Source: Cycas panzhihuaensis
Lineage: Eukaryota > Cycadophyta
DNA: 64,000 nucleotides
Direction: 5' to 3'
Assembly (NCBI GenBank): GCA_023213395.1
Contig: CM041465.1
Location: 77,693,741-77,757,740 of the forward strand
Under the pieces are notes generated by a model that saw only the letters and a program-made list of their open reading frames with translations, was not told the DNA's origin and searched no databases. Of the stretch, positions 1 to 12,289 are shown piece after piece (within the stretch, counting starts at the first letter, position 1; each line of letters opens with the position of its first letter). The position numbers were made by a program, and so were the translations under genes.

Positions 1-379
1 CATAACTTTAATTTTCTAAGTTTTATTTAAAACTTACTATCATAAAGAGGTATAAGATCCCCTTCTTAAAATTGTAGGACTTTAAGATATTGATCATGCC
101 ACACTTTCTGTCTCATCTTTTCTGCTTTTAGTTCCCATAAGGTTCTTACTTATTTTTCATCTAGTTTCATTAAATCTACATATCATTGGTTCTGTGAATC
201 ATCCTTAGACATCTGTAACTCATATGCCATTCTCAAACTTTCCATTCTAAAGGAAGTATGGCCTCTAATCCATAGACCAACTAGAATGGAGTTTGTTTGA
301 GGGGCCTTTTTATTATTGTCCTATCAACCTATGAAACAAAATAAAGCTGTTCTACCCTATCTATTCATCCTTGATTGTA

Positions 380-1000
380 GATTTTAGATAATGCTAGTTT
401 TAAAATTTTATTTATGCTTTTCACTTGCTTATTTACTCATGGATAATATGGGGAAGACTTTGAATATTTAATCAAAAACTCATATGTAAGATGCTTTTTT
501 ATTTTATTAAAGAAGTTACTTCCCTAGTCAAAAATAATTTCTAATGGGCAGTTAAACCAGATAATTATCATTTCGTATAAACATTAAGTTGTACTCTGAG
601 CATCATATGTCCTCATTACTTTTGCTTTCGTCCATTTTGTCAAAAAATTAGTTGCGACCAAAATATACCTTGTGCTTATACACCTGGCTGGTGGACTAAT
701 CTGTTCGATGAAATATAATCCCTATTTTTTAAATGGAACTTGAGCCAATACGGTAAACAAGGGTATAAATTAATTCTTTATTGGCTTCCCCACTCACTTG
801 TATGCATCACAGCTATAGATCTATTTTTGTTCGTCTTAAAAAATTATAGGTCACTAGAGTCCTACCAATAAAATTTTCTTACTTACTGATTTAATACCTT
901 GATGTCTTGTCGTGGCTCCTTCATGGGCTTCCCTAATGATAGATTTCACTTCATATTCCATTATACATCTCCTTAGGACATGATTAGGCCCCATCCTACA
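380..1000 (-). pseudogene. Ty3/gypsy integrase remnant
   Basis: Minus-strand translation shows the integrase core in pieces: a segment ILVATNFLTKW near 645-680 and SPYYP followed by a stop near 430-455, where active elements read SPYYPQ. Two of the three catalytic acidic residues look lost: the first (GLDFIG-like) reads GLYFIE, and the last (VESTNK-like) reads VKSINK. The middle one survives as IIFD followed by a stop. The enzyme would insert the cDNA into the host genome; this copy cannot. Confidence 0.7.
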
Positions 1001-1689
1001 TAAGATTCCTTAGATTAGTTAGAAGGTAAAATATTTCTTGATGAAGCTTTTTTATTCAACATGCTCTATCCCTAGTGGTGTTTGTCCCATTGTTAAATAA
1101 TGTGCTATGTCCTCCTATCATTTAGGCACTACTTGGATAGAGAATAATTATACATCCAAAAAATTATCTTGGATTCCTGTTGCTGGTTCCCCATCCACTT
1201 CTCTAGATAATAAGTCTGGGATTGTATGTTTAACACCTTTGATAATCTTGAAATTAAATTCTTGGAACAACATAATCCACCTGCTAATTCTCCCTTTTAC
1301 TATAAGCTTATTGATTAAACACTGAAGGGCCTAATGATCTATAAAAATAATAAATGATTTAGCTAGTAAGTAGTGTTTAAATTTCTAGAGAGCATAGACC
1401 ATGTCCAACCGTTCTTATTCTATTACTGAGTAATTTTTTTCATCCTTTGTTAGTTTTTGACTTGCAAAATAGATTGGCAAGTTGGTTTTATGATCTTCTA
1501 GCAATGTCAATACACATCTTATAGTGAATAATAAGGCATTTATGTGTACATGAAAGGGTTTATCCTAATCTAGAAATTTGAGGATTGGTTCTTAGGCTAT
1601 CCATTTTTTAACAATTATGCCAACTGCTATAGTAACTACCATTGCCATTCAATCTACTTTTTAAATAGGATTTCTAGGGGGTTAGCTAT

Positions 1690-2478
1690 GTGAGCATAAT
1701 TTTTTATAAATTTTCAATAGTACCCTACCATCCCTAAAAATCCTTTAACCCTCCTTTATGTTTTTGGAACTAGAAAATTTAAAATCACTGCTACCTTATT
1801 GGGATCTGTAAGTAATCCATTCTTTATTACCACATGACCCAATAAGGTCCTAAATGGCACCATAAAAGTGTATTTTACAGGATTCAAATATAAATTATTC
1901 CTTTTGCATGTTTCAAGCATCAAACATAAACAACCAAGATGATCTTTTAATAAGGTGAATAGTGTCTAATTGTCCAGAAATACTTAGATTAATTTTCCTA
2001 TTATTTATTTGAAGATATTAATAATTACTCTCTAGAACATTGCAAGGGTGTTCGTTAATCTGAATAGCATTATTCTAAATACATACATACCCCATTCCAT
2101 GACGAAGGTCATTTTTAATTAGTCTTATAGTATAATTTAGACCTAATTATACTCATTAAATCTATCTATAAATGAGTACACATCATGTCCTGCCACATTT
2201 TCCAAAATATCTTTTGTAAAAGGAATTGGGAATGGATCCTTTTTAGTAGCTTTGTTTAAAGATCTGTAGTCGATGCAAACTCTAAGCTTTCCATTTTTCT
2301 TTGGGATGACTATGATGGGACTTACCCATTCACTATTTTCAATTTCAAAGATATAATTCACTTCCAATAACTTATCAAGCTCAGCTTTAACTTTCTCCTT
2401 GTACTTTAGATTCATAAGATATGGCCTTTCCCTTACTAATTTAGCTCCCTCTATCAAATCAATTTTATGCTCACCCAA
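1690..2478 (-). pseudogene. Ty3/gypsy reverse transcriptase remnant
   Basis: The open part (2143-2478) encodes 111 residues of the RT finger and palm: SEWVSPIIVIPKKNGKLRVC, then IDYRSLNKATKKDPFPIP, then YSFIDRFNEYN (usually SFIDGFSGYNQ). This matches plant gypsy RT. Downstream frames continue to about 1690 but with stops, and I could not read an intact YVDD box. The match to the family is strong; activity is excluded by the breaks. Confidence 0.85.
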
Positions 2479-3436
2479 CTCTAGTAGAATGTCTTTTAAA
2501 TCCTTATAGGACTAGGCAAACACATCCTTATATTCTAAAAATAGTGAGGTGGCTTGTTGCATAGTTTGCTCCTTCCAATAATCACCCAAGGTGATCATCT
2601 AAGGTTGCTCCTCTATCTTAATGTTGACTTCCTTTGTTTTCAAATTTTCCCCTTGCACCACTTCACCATTTGAGCTTAATGTCTAAGTCAGCATAGTATC
2701 TATATTATGGTCTCCATACTCCAATGCAGAATAACTAGGCAGAATCATTTGTTATTCCTACAAAGTTCCCTCTTTAATTTCAATCTGAAAATAATGGTCT
2801 TCTTTCTCTAGAGTTCTTTCTTGTAATTTTTGTAAAATTCCTTCAATATATTCATTTGGACTATGATATGTAAAAGTCTGATAAAAAATTTCTATTATCG
2901 CCTCCCATTCTATCAATTTTATTCTTTCACAAAAGTTATACTAGATAATAGAAATTCCCTTAAATGTTACCTCCCAATATTGAGTCCAATCTTTTTTTTT
3001 TTTTTTCCTATATTCTCTATTTTTTAACACACTTTTGCATACATAAATATAGATCATCCCCATTATAAAATGAGGGAGCTTCATTCTTTTGAAATCTTAT
3101 TAAAACATTTTTACTCATTTCTTGCTATAAATTGAAATTGTATACCTACATATCATACCAAATCTAACCTTGTCCTATTAAAGAATAGGGAAACAAAAGA
3201 TACTAGAATTGTTGCTACCATTTATTCTTCACTATTTTAATACATTATTGTAGATAATTTTCTGCTTGTTCTAGGTCACCATTATATTTAGGTAATCCGT
3301 AAACTATGGAGGCAATTTTTCCTTGTATATTCTATTTTATTTAGGGTGACTCTAGTTGTATTTTTTCTTCATCCTCTTCTTCTGAAGAATATATGCAGCA
3401 CTCTAAATGATAATATAAAGCTAATTCTATCTCTTC

Positions 3437-3960
3437 CTAAGTATTATAGAGCCAATTCAACATATAGGATGATGAAGGGCAATTTGGAAACATTAATTGC
3501 ATTTGAAAAGCTATTTTAGAACAAGGACTTACTCTAGATTTTGTGGTTGCTATTGTAGATGAGGCTCTGCCTTTGTCTTCAATCTTTTCTATCTTTGGCC
3601 TATCCAACCATAATGGAAAGATCATTATCGTCTCTCCTATTGGATGGGTGAATGTATGTCTCCCCCAAACTTGAATTGTCTTCATAGCTAATAAACAAGA
3701 TCTTCTTAGCAAGGTTAGATAAGTCTTCCTCTGATCTTGCATTTGAACTACTACAAAATCCAATAATATAGTTACTTCTATGATTATTAATAGGACATTC
3801 AATAGTGTTCCCATGGGCCTTACTTGTAATTGATTGGCTAATCTAATAGTGTAATCTAGGGTGATCATATTAGGCCTTCCTAAGGCTATCCATGAGGATT
3901 TGATTAATACATTTACTTATGAGCCCTTATCTATAATGGTTCTATATAAAGTTATTCTGA
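3437..3960 (-). pseudogene. Ty3/gypsy aspartic protease remnant
   Basis: The reading begins near 3955 with RTIIDKGS, corresponding to the DxGS active-site loop of retropepsins with the Asp kept. It continues into an open stretch of 143 residues (3437-3868) with a beta-rich pattern: IRLANQLQVRPMG, VTILLDFVVVQMQDQ. One or more stops interrupt the start. The tail (IEKIEDKGRASSTIATT) is a linker toward RT. The call rests on the DxGS loop and its place between gag and RT. Confidence 0.6.
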
Positions 3961-4489
3961 AAATCAGCATTGGGACTTTGGGGTCTACTCCCATATCTTT
4001 TATGGCTATGAGTACTGGTTTTTTAATTTGATCTAATACCAATTACTAGAAATACCCCATTTCCCACCACTTAAAACATTAATGATATAGGGATTGACAC
4101 TCCTAATTTAGTAAGTATATCCTTTACAGTTTACAACTATTACCGAGGATTCATACCTTCTTATGGTTGTGTTATTCTCCTTTTGTAATGTAGACCTTTG
4201 AATCTTTCTTGTTATAACTCTTCCTGTTAAACTTCTCCCATGGCATCTTGAAGAACTTTGATTGCTTCTTGCTATTATTGCCTTTCCATTGTTGGATCTA
4301 GGAAATTATCTTGAAGAGGAAGAGATCATATTAATTTGTTGCTACACATTTGTAAAAATATCAACGTTTTCTAATCTAAAACCACATCAAAAATTAGCAC
4401 TTTGAACTTTATTATTCTTTCGTAATTTAGCCATTCATGGTATGTTTGTCCATATTCCTCATAGATATACTCTCCTCCTTTCTTTTCTA

Positions 4490-5480
4490 ATGGACACTCT
4501 AATCTGTAATGTCTCCATCTATGACATAAGAAACAACGAATTGGTCTTGTCTTCCCCTTATATTGCTTTGAGATTTCGTGTTCTGTTTTCTATGAATATA
4601 CATTATGAATTTTGCCTTCATTATTCTTGGGTCTAAAATAAGATTCCTATGTGTTATGATTATTCCTTCAACAATTATCATACTATTTCGTTAATCCTCC
4701 ATGCTTAATTTTCAAATGCCCTTGTTGATTGCAAGGTGGGGGACACTAGATATTTCCCCTTGATTTTTTAAGTCACAAACGTGATAATTCTACTCGTAAC
4801 TTCTCCAACTCTTAATTATATATTATATTGCTGGGAATAAAAATTGTAGGTTGTTGCTTCAATGCTTCCACTTCTTTCTTCAAGGCTTCGATTTATGGGT
4901 TAGTACCCATCTGTGACATTTGTATGAGTTGCATTGTCATGCCTGTTATCAGAAAATATATTGAGGGTTGTATCACCATTTGAGAATAGGCCGATTTCAT
5001 TTGGTTTTCAAATTTTAATACTTACTCCCTCATTTACTCATAGTTGTTCATCAAATATAGCATTACTTTGTCTCTAAGTTGGGATACCAATCCTTATATG
5101 AAATACTTCATTGCCAACATAGGATTGATTACTATTACTGACTACATTCTATTCATAATAACTCACATTCTTCCATCAAAATCATTGATAAACTCCCTAA
5201 GATACTATCAAATTTCTTAAAAAGCCTATAAGAAGGCTACAAGATCTCTTAATTTTTGAAATCGATTCAAAAATTGCTCCTACAATTGATCCCAGTTCAA
5301 GTGTTATGCTGCTACATATTGGAACCATGCTACTACGGGTCCCCTCAATGTTGAAAAAAATTGGGATTTTATTTTTCCCTGATCTAAAATTGTTTTGATT
5401 TAGATCATGTTTTTAAATAATGCTAGATAATCACCTAGATCTATGGTTCCATCAAATTGGAGGCTTGAGAATATTGAATC
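4490..5480 (-). pseudogene. Ty3/gypsy gag remnant with zinc knuckle
   Basis: Near 5460-5040 the minus strand reads a retrotransposon gag core: DGTIDLGDYLALFKNMI, TLRGPVVAWFQYVAA, HLNWDQL, then REFINDFDGRM. Several Gln codons have become stops. About 500 bases further, near 4545-4500, lies a nucleic-acid-binding zinc knuckle, CFLCHRWRHYRLEC, with exact C-X2-C-X4-H-X4-C spacing. The knuckle sits in a different frame from the longest open stretch there (4499-4681), so frameshifts are present. Confidence 0.75.
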
Positions 5481-6141
5481 ACTTTGCATAATAATATATG
5501 GGGTACTTACTTGATTTCCTCCACCTGATACCTTGCTTTGTCCTCCTATAGTTTATGCATTACTACCTGTTACACCTCCCACATTACTATCTGAAGCTCC
5601 CATTAGTAGTTTAGAAAGGGGATTTATTATATGGCTTGGACTTTAAATTTCCAACAAATAATGATTCTAAGCTTATTCCGCTACATTATATATCCCCAAC
5701 TCAATGGAATTTTCTTCTTGCATTAATATTTCCTCTTTTCATAGATTTTCTCCTTTTGCAGAATCTCGTTGATTGTTTTTGTTAGTGTTTATTGGTTGTA
5801 CTTCTTTTATAGGATCCTCTTCTTTTGCATACCTTTGATTAGTTTCTTCTTTTACTTGTATCTCAACCATGCCTAGATCTTGCTCTTTTACTTCATCCTT
5901 ATTTTTTGACTCTCTCTTCTTGATCGAATATACAGATGGTCATCTCTTCACTTGATTCCTTGTGTGATTATAAATCTGGGTCTATGTATTCTAGCTTAGA
6001 GTCTTTCTCTTTCCCAACATTCTCCTCTACTGTAATGTGACTCAATTTCTACTATGGGTGGCATAGAAGAAGATCTTAGATTATTTTTACTTGGTCTCAA
6101 CCATCATCATCATCCCTGGTTTAATTCAGTAATAGAACCAA

Positions 6142-6720
6142 TGTGTGCTATCTCTTTTCAGCACATATAGAAATAGACATAAGAACAATAAAAATGCCAA
6201 TATTTATTAAGATTTAGAGACAAGATGCTATGAGGATAAGAACCATTATAATTGTATTATGATGAGTTTCTCTAATTCTTTCACAACCTAAGACAACCCA
6301 TAATAGTATACATAATTATCAGAATTAATACAATAAGGTACAAAATATGGATAATTACATTCTGTACAATAACAACTAAACAACTACTACCCAAAAACTA
6401 GAAAATCTTATATCCCTAATATTTCCTATTATATTTATACTTACCTATGGCTCGAGTTGGTTGCAACTATTCAATTATGTTAATTGGATTGCAACTAATA
6501 TGGCTGTACACAAAAGTATACATCTTTTCATATAATGTCTTTCTAATATGGGATCACAACAAGACTATTAGCGAATATGTGAAAGATTGAGAAGAAGGAG
6601 AAAACTAGAGAATAAATTAAAAGATTTTAAGAAAAATAATCCCTAAAAGAATAATTAAAGAATATGTTAGAAGTCTTTTTAGAAGAATAATCCTTAAATA
6701 TGGTGTATGAAACACCTATA
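6142..6720 (-). repeat. Possible 5' LTR of the left gypsy element
   Basis: This AT-rich stretch lies just upstream of the gag region of the decayed gypsy element, where its 5' LTR should be. On the minus strand a CA dinucleotide at 6142 is followed by TTGGTTCTATTACTG, which could be a worn primer-binding site. The partner LTR is outside the window and the right end is arbitrary, so this is positional inference. Confidence 0.25.
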
Positions 6721-7148
6721 TAGATTTGTATGGCCATGTGTGACCAAAATTCAAAGTGCTTAAATTGCAACAAAATTTCACCAACTTAAGTGTTTTGAAG
6801 AGCACAATCTGTTATTCCACAGGATCAATTGTAAATTTGACTTTTACAAGTGGGAAATCAAGAAAATATATGGTATAAATTTGAGGCTTCTATTATTTTC
6901 TCTTAATTTTATTCATTTTAGTATCAAAATTTGGTCGTAAAATCTTTGTTAAGATATAAGCTTTCTAGAAGGTATAAATTTGTAAAGTTTTTTTAAAATT
7001 TTTAAAAGATATGAGCAAAAAACCATTATAAACTCTAATTGCCACCTAGACTTTTTGGTCATTTTCTGTTCAAACAAAAGGTCTAATCAAAACTCTATCT
7101 ATAGATTTTGATAGGTGTTAAAAGGATCTTAATTTTAGGCGTACTTTT
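6721..7148. other. Unassigned AT-rich spacer
   Basis: No coding pattern or repeat structure recognised. It ends at the CTTTT target duplication (7144-7148) of element A, so it was once contiguous with the sequence starting at 34906. Confidence 0.6.
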
Positions 7149-7526
7149 TGTTAAATTTTAACATGGAAAGCATTCAAATCTAACAATATCAATGAATAAA
7201 GTAATACTTGTATCAACATAACATAAATAGATTATATTAGAACATTAATGCACCATAGACTCAACATGAGTCCCAATGATCACTTGATCCTATACACTAC
7301 CTTGACCACCTTTATATACAAAATAGGTGGGAGGACATATAGGAGAAGTAATGCATGTGGGACAATTACCTTTAATTTAACCCATGATACTTTACTAACT
7401 AATGACCTTCTAACTTTCCACACAATGTATGACTCCTAGACCTTAATACTTAGGACTATGACTATTGACTTTAAGACACTTTACTTAGACACATATACAT
7501 TATATATTAAACATTATATTCTAATA
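7149..7526 (-). repeat. 3' LTR of element A
   Basis: Matches 34519-34900 along its whole length with scattered substitutions and small indels. The terminal CA has become TA at 7525-7526. The purine tract is just to its right (about 7527-7536 read on the minus strand). Confidence 0.93.
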
Positions 7527-7733
7527 CCTCTCCTTAATGTTTAATGTTGAGACTATAAAATTTAAGGACAACATGACACCTAGTGCTAAGGACTGACAAG
7601 ACTGACATAAATTAGCATAGGACTTAACTTTAAAGTGTTGTTTGAATTTCCATTTCTTAAGTCTTGGAATTTTTCTGAAGATGATGTCATAAGCCTTGTC
7701 TTCAACCAAAATGCTGTAAAACCTATATGTCTT

Positions 7734-7892
7734 TGTTCGAGAACATGAAATCACATATGAATGTTCCCAACCATAGAATCTTTTACCATATACAGTAAGC
7801 AAACAAACAAATATACACAGATAATAGATGCATAGTACACAGGAATTTATGTGGGAAATCCCTTTCGAGAAAAAACCCACCACAAAAGGATC
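7734..7892 (-). repeat. 3' LTR of copia B, first part
   Basis: Aligns with 30327-30480 of the other LTR, including the shared end CCCACCACAAAAGGATC, then stops exactly where the Tat-like LTR begins. The rest of this LTR resumes at 24412. Confidence 0.93.
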
Positions 7893-10423
7893 TGAAACGC
7901 TCGCTACGAGGCGGTGATCCTACGTCTAGCAAAAAGATATAAAAATGCACTATGCTAACTAAGCTAGGCAGCGAGGATCTCACCTCGCAGGACGTCCATG
8001 CGTCGGAGCGCGGGTTCGGGACTGTAAGGTGCCTGGTTGCTTCTAGGTAGCCGTGCAAAAACAAGGCCCTCCTACCCTTCAGATGGCCGAGAAGGAAAGG
8101 GAACGCCTTGCGCGTTGCGTCTTCTCAAGGTAATAAGAAGGCAACGAAGACAGGGGCAACTAGTCTAATGTGCAAGCAGATGTGGTGAAAGGTGCGATGA
8201 AAGGGTGGCTCGGGTATGATACAAATGGGCTATCTATGTTATGCTATATAAAGCAAAAAATAATGCAAGAAGATGAATGTTTTCCCCTTTTATCCTTTAT
8301 GTTCTTTTACCATTTCCTATCTATCCAGACAAATGCATGAAAAGGAAACAGCATAAAAAGAAACACACGGGAAGCAAGGGGAATACCTAGATCCGGTGCT
8401 TGGGTAGAGGTACGGCTTGTCTCTCTAAATCCCGCTTCTTCTTCCTCCTTTCTCTACGCATGCAACACTGGTCGACGATGGTAAAGGGGTTCACTTACCT
8501 CCCCTTGGGCATGCAAAACTAGATGGAGCGAAAGAAACGGAAAAGAAGCTTGAAACCAAGAAAGAGAAGTACCGTATGTGAGCTAACCAACAAGGGTCTG
8601 CCCCACGTATCACTCCGCCCACGCGCGATCCTACAAACAAGTAAGAAAGACACCTTCCTCTCGGAAGAGAGGCTGCAAGATACACCAAGAGATATATATA
8701 TATGTATACAAATTGAAATCAACTGAAACTAAGAGCTAGATTAAGCATCGGAATGTAGCAAAACAAAATAAAAGCATATAAGGAACACTCACACTACCAT
8801 GTACAATAAAAACATACGAAATGGAACTGAGTATAGCCTTGGGATGGCTAACTCACCCATGAGAGGCCTCCACGGAGTTCAGGAAGGAAACACTAGTTGG
8901 CAACAAGATGGAGACAGGTTATCTTAGGCCGGTCGGAATGCCCTGACTAAATCCCCTAAACTTCCTTAGCCCGTTCCTTAGGAAAGCGTGGATGGCAAAG
9001 GGAAGAGGACAAGGGATGGAACCCTTGGGGAGAAGGACAGCAATGGGGGATAGAACCCCGCCTACCTCCCTTGAATCCTTGTGTGTACACCTTTACACCG
9101 GCTAACTAAGGAAAGAGTAAAAGAGAGCTTAGAGAAAATGGAGGGGTTCCAAGGAAATGCCGGGAAAGTACCTCTAGTCTAGAATAACACTATGGGAGAG
9201 CTGTGGCTAGCTAGGATCACATTCATTTAGGAGCAAAAGAAAATAAAAACTGAAAAAGAAATAAATGAACTACTTGCAAGTAAAAAAAAAATAAGAGAGT
9301 TGCAAGGAAGAAACAAGGAGTTGCAAGTAAAAACCAAGAAGTACCTTGTATGGCGAGATTAAGCATGCACTTCACCACTTGGAACAGCAGTAATAGATAA
9401 CAAATAGAGGCTGGTTATGAGTAGTTCTTACAAGGGCATGGATGAAGGAAGCTCCTTGCAAGTTTGGAGCTTTGGAGTTGACCTTTGAAATAGCTTTTTG
9501 GGTGAAGAAGACTCTTGTATCCTTGAGCACCTGCAAGAAGAATGGAGCTGGCTGTGGAGAGTAGAAGGGGGGCAGCAATGGCCCTACAAAATCTAGTTGA
9601 TGGCAGCCCACTTCACCTTCTCCAGTTGCTGTGTATGAAGTTTTCTGTTTCTGTGTGTTTTCCTTGTGCAGAGGTTAGAAATTCTTCTTAGAAGTTTAAA
9701 AAATGGGCAAAAGATCTCAAAAATGGGGAGGAAAATTCCCTTTATCCCCTGTTCACAGCAGGTGAACGTTGGGGATGTCAGGGCATCTCAAATCGAACAA
9801 TGCCACATGGCAGTTTCGTGAAAAAAGCGAAAACTGTCGCGTGGTTCTCTTTTTTTAAATTTCAAACAGCGATCATGCAGAAACTCTGTGATCACGCAAA
9901 TTCTACTGATCGCTAAGTTTACTGCAGATGTCACCGGAATCAAAAAAAGAGAAAAATGAGTAAAAATATCAAGTTTTGAGGCAAAAACAGAGGCTAAACA
10001 TGAGTCAGACTAGCTAAGGGAATGCCCAGGTAGTGGGCAAGTACCTAAAACAATACAAAGAGTCCTAATTAAGGATTAAATCGGACATAGGAAGGACTGC
10101 AACATAGGCAACATGTTGTAACGAGAGCAAATAAAGCTGACGAAAACATCCCGGAGGACCATGGAGACACCGTGGGTGGCTGTACGCCATACGGGGTGTA
10201 GCATTCACTGAGGAATGCCCCCGCTGTGAGTCGTCATAGGCTAATCATGTGCCGTAGGCACATGCATTATGAGCAAGTAGAAAAGCAATGCGTGCAGGCA
10301 GACATATGTCAAGCAACCTACTCTAAATAACCTTAATCAAGCAAGGGCAAGAAAAGTAAGAAAATATACCTAAACAAACCTGCATTGATGCATCTCGAGT
10401 CCATTCCTAGTAGCTGGGAAACA
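7893..10423 (-). repeat. 3' LTR of the Tat-like element
   Basis: Near-identical by eye to 21902-24411 for 2.5 kb, with small indels (around 9555-9620 and 9870-9930). It holds an AT run TATATATATATGTATAC near 8694. Open frames inside it are short and overlap on both strands; I do not call them genes. Confidence 0.95.
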
Positions 10424-10438
10424 CTACCCCCTTGGGAG
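10424..10438 (-). promoter_or_regulatory. Polypurine tract of the Tat-like element
   Basis: Read on the minus strand the bases are CTCCCAAGGGGGTAG, ending directly at the 3' LTR. This is where plus-strand DNA synthesis is primed in LTR retrotransposons. The G-run and exact contact with the LTR support it. Confidence 0.75.
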
Positions 10439-10785
10439 TAGAGCCTCACTGCTCGGAAGCATAATGTGATGGCGAATGCTGACAATCAAAAATATAAGTA
10501 GCACATGCATATATATATATATATATAAGCAATAAAGAGCTACATGTGGACCAAGGGTATAGGCAAGTGTCGTGACAGAACGCGTGGACAAGGGAGACGG
10601 AGATGAGGACAACATAGGGTCGCCACGCTGCCGTCTAAACATCGACCTGTAACTGAAATAAGCAAGTAAAAGGGGATGCCCCCATTGCCGAAGTGCGACG
10701 TGAAGTAAGAGGGCATCCGGCAAATAGGGCAAGCAATCTAACTAACAGCAACCGGAGACTTGGGCACGGGCTGGCCAGGCAAGTC

Positions 10786-11208
10786 TCAAGGGCGGTCATC
10801 TAGAAGAGGGAGGCGACGCTCAAGGATGAGGCGGATGAGGCTGTCGGCCTTAGCATTGAGGTGCTTAGGGATATGCTGAATATCCACTGACGAAAAACAA
10901 GCTAGAAGAGACCTGGCAGCAGACGCCAGGGCTCTCAGGTGAGGGCATCGCACTTGGTAAACCTGGGTGAGATGGGACACCATGACCTGAGAATTGTAAA
11001 ACAACACAATGGACCCGCAATGGAAACAGAGAGCATCGGTAAGGGCCTCAATAACGACTGTGTACTTGGCTTCGTTATTGGTAGCCTTGGGAAGAAAGAC
11101 CTCGGAACGCAAAAAATCGTGTCCGGAGGGGCTGCGAAAAATCCACACAGCGGCGGAAGGCCCGGGGTTGCCGCGACTTCCACCATCGGTAAAAACGAGA
11201 AGAAACAT
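10786..11208 (-). CDS. Archaeal-type (second) RNase H of the Tat-like element
   Basis: A 140-residue open frame. Visible motifs in order: VFTDGGSRGNPGPSAAVWIF (first catalytic Asp at about residue 8), TNNEAKYTVVIEALTDAL (catalytic Glu), LFYNSQVMVSH where the family has a DSQ with catalytic Asp, and HIPKHLNAKADSLIR (last Asp). This is the archaeal/plant RNase HI type, distinct from the gypsy RNase H at 16.5 kb. It would degrade the RNA strand during reverse transcription. The Asp to Asn change in the third motif suggests this copy is inactive. It sits between the antisense PMD gene and the purine tract, well past integrase. Confidence 0.85.
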   Translation of the reverse strand: MFLLVFTDGGSRGNPGPSAAVWIFRSPSGHDFLRSEVFLPKATNNEAKYTVVIEALTDALCFHCGSIVLFYNSQVMVSHLTQVYQVRCPHLRALASAARSLLACFSSVDIQHIPKHLNAKADSLIRLILERRLPLLDDRP

Positions 11209-12181
11209 GACTGGATACTAAGCTCTGGTAATTACACAAATAGCAATGAAAGCAAAACAAAGACTCGAATGGCAAGTGCAAAGGTGGCTGAGAAGGGTAG
11301 GAGGACCTAGCAATGAGGTTGCCCGAGAATGAAAGCAAGCAATCCGGCCACTGGCTGAGAGTGGGCGGGCAAAAGACGCCCTAGAGTGCCAAAGGTTGCT
11401 TTGGGAAGCAAAACATGCCCCCAGACCGGGGGAGCATTTCCCTTGGGGACCCCAGGGGCGAGAAAGGGCTGCAAAAATGAGTCTAAGGCGGCAAAACGAG
11501 CCAAACGAGTATAAACTCTGGCATGCACGGGAGTAGCGTGCAAAACGATAAAAAAGGGGCCTAGCAAAAGTGCAATAATGAGGCACCATAAATGCCCTTG
11601 CAAGAGAGGGCAAAAAGGGCATCCATAGAGCACAATGGGCAATAGGGCCAGAAGGTAAAGGCTATCAGGGTAGCGAGATGGTCCCAACGACTGTCACGGA
11701 GCCAAAAACAGAAGAAGTGCCCGTCGGGGCCCCCGCCTATATAAGAAAAACTAATGAAAATCGGATTCATTTTCACCAGCTCTCGTACGAAACCAGAGCC
11801 TTTTCCTTATGATGCGGAGCACTACCCGACTTCAAAGGCACGCAAGAGATGATCTGACCATCAGATTCGAGCGTAGAGACAGTCGTTACGACCCTAGAGA
11901 CAAGATGGCGACGGTCAGGCCAGATCCAGTGAGTGGATCTCACGAAACCCTTACCATTTCAAAGTTTAAAGTTTATTACTTTTTAATTAATTTTTAATAC
12001 TTTTTTATGCCCTTTACGGGTGATTGGGGGCCTGTCGGAGTCTGAATTGGACCCAGCAAGAGGCGGGGACCTGGGCATTAGGCAGTCCTGGTCCCAGTGG
12101 GCCCCACGTGGGGTCCACCACAAAAATTTTTGATTTTCTGGGCCAAACCCCCCCTCCCCCTTTTTAGGGGGGTTACCGATG

Positions 12182-12225
12182 GTACCGCGGCCAAGATCGC
12201 AGCACCGCGATCTTGGACGCGGTAT
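12182..12225. repeat. Long imperfect inverted repeat
   Basis: Perfect 10-bp arms CCAAGATCGC (12191-12200) and GCGATCTTGG (12207-12216) around a 6-base loop. They are extended by outer arms GTACCGCG (12182-12189) and CGCGGTAT (12218-12225) with one mismatch. It lies about 200 bases before the antisense PMD reading frame. Confidence 0.85.
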
Positions 12226-12255
12226 CGCTGGATAGGAGCGATCGCCACGGGACTC

Positions 12256-12289
12256 GCTCCAAATTTAGCGGTACCGCTAAATTTGGAGC
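12256..12289. repeat. Perfect 34-bp palindrome
   Basis: The left half GCTCCAAATTTAGCGGT is followed with no spacer by its exact reverse complement, centred on GGTACC. It is 30 bases after the imperfect hairpin at 12182-12225 and upstream of the PMD frame. Confidence 0.95.

Larger units (their letters stand above)
1..6141 (-). mobile_element. Decayed Ty3/gypsy retrotransposon, 3' end outside the window
   Basis: Read on the minus strand, the order is gag (about 5480 down to 4490), protease (3960-3437), reverse transcriptase (2478 to about 1690), RNase H and integrase (about 1000-380), which is the Ty3/gypsy order. All domains carry several in-frame stops and shifts, so it is dead. The 3' LTR must lie left of base 1. 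No target duplication can be checked. It is AT-rich, like the other old elements here. Confidence 0.85.

Noticed and set aside
7248-7439. Similar plus-strand open frames at 7248-7439 and 34618-34806
   Set aside because: Both lie in the LTRs of element A, so the similarity reflects the LTR pair, not a gene family.
8491-8726. Overlapping open frames on both strands inside the Tat-like LTR (repeated near 22311-22724)
   Set aside because: They recur only because the LTR is duplicated, overlap on both strands and resemble no protein; LTR sequence explains them.
11218-11687. Minus-strand open frames of 126-134 codons downstream of integrase
   Set aside because: Composition is Cys/Leu/Arg-rich with no motifs and two frames overlap; this is the GC-rich spacer of the element.
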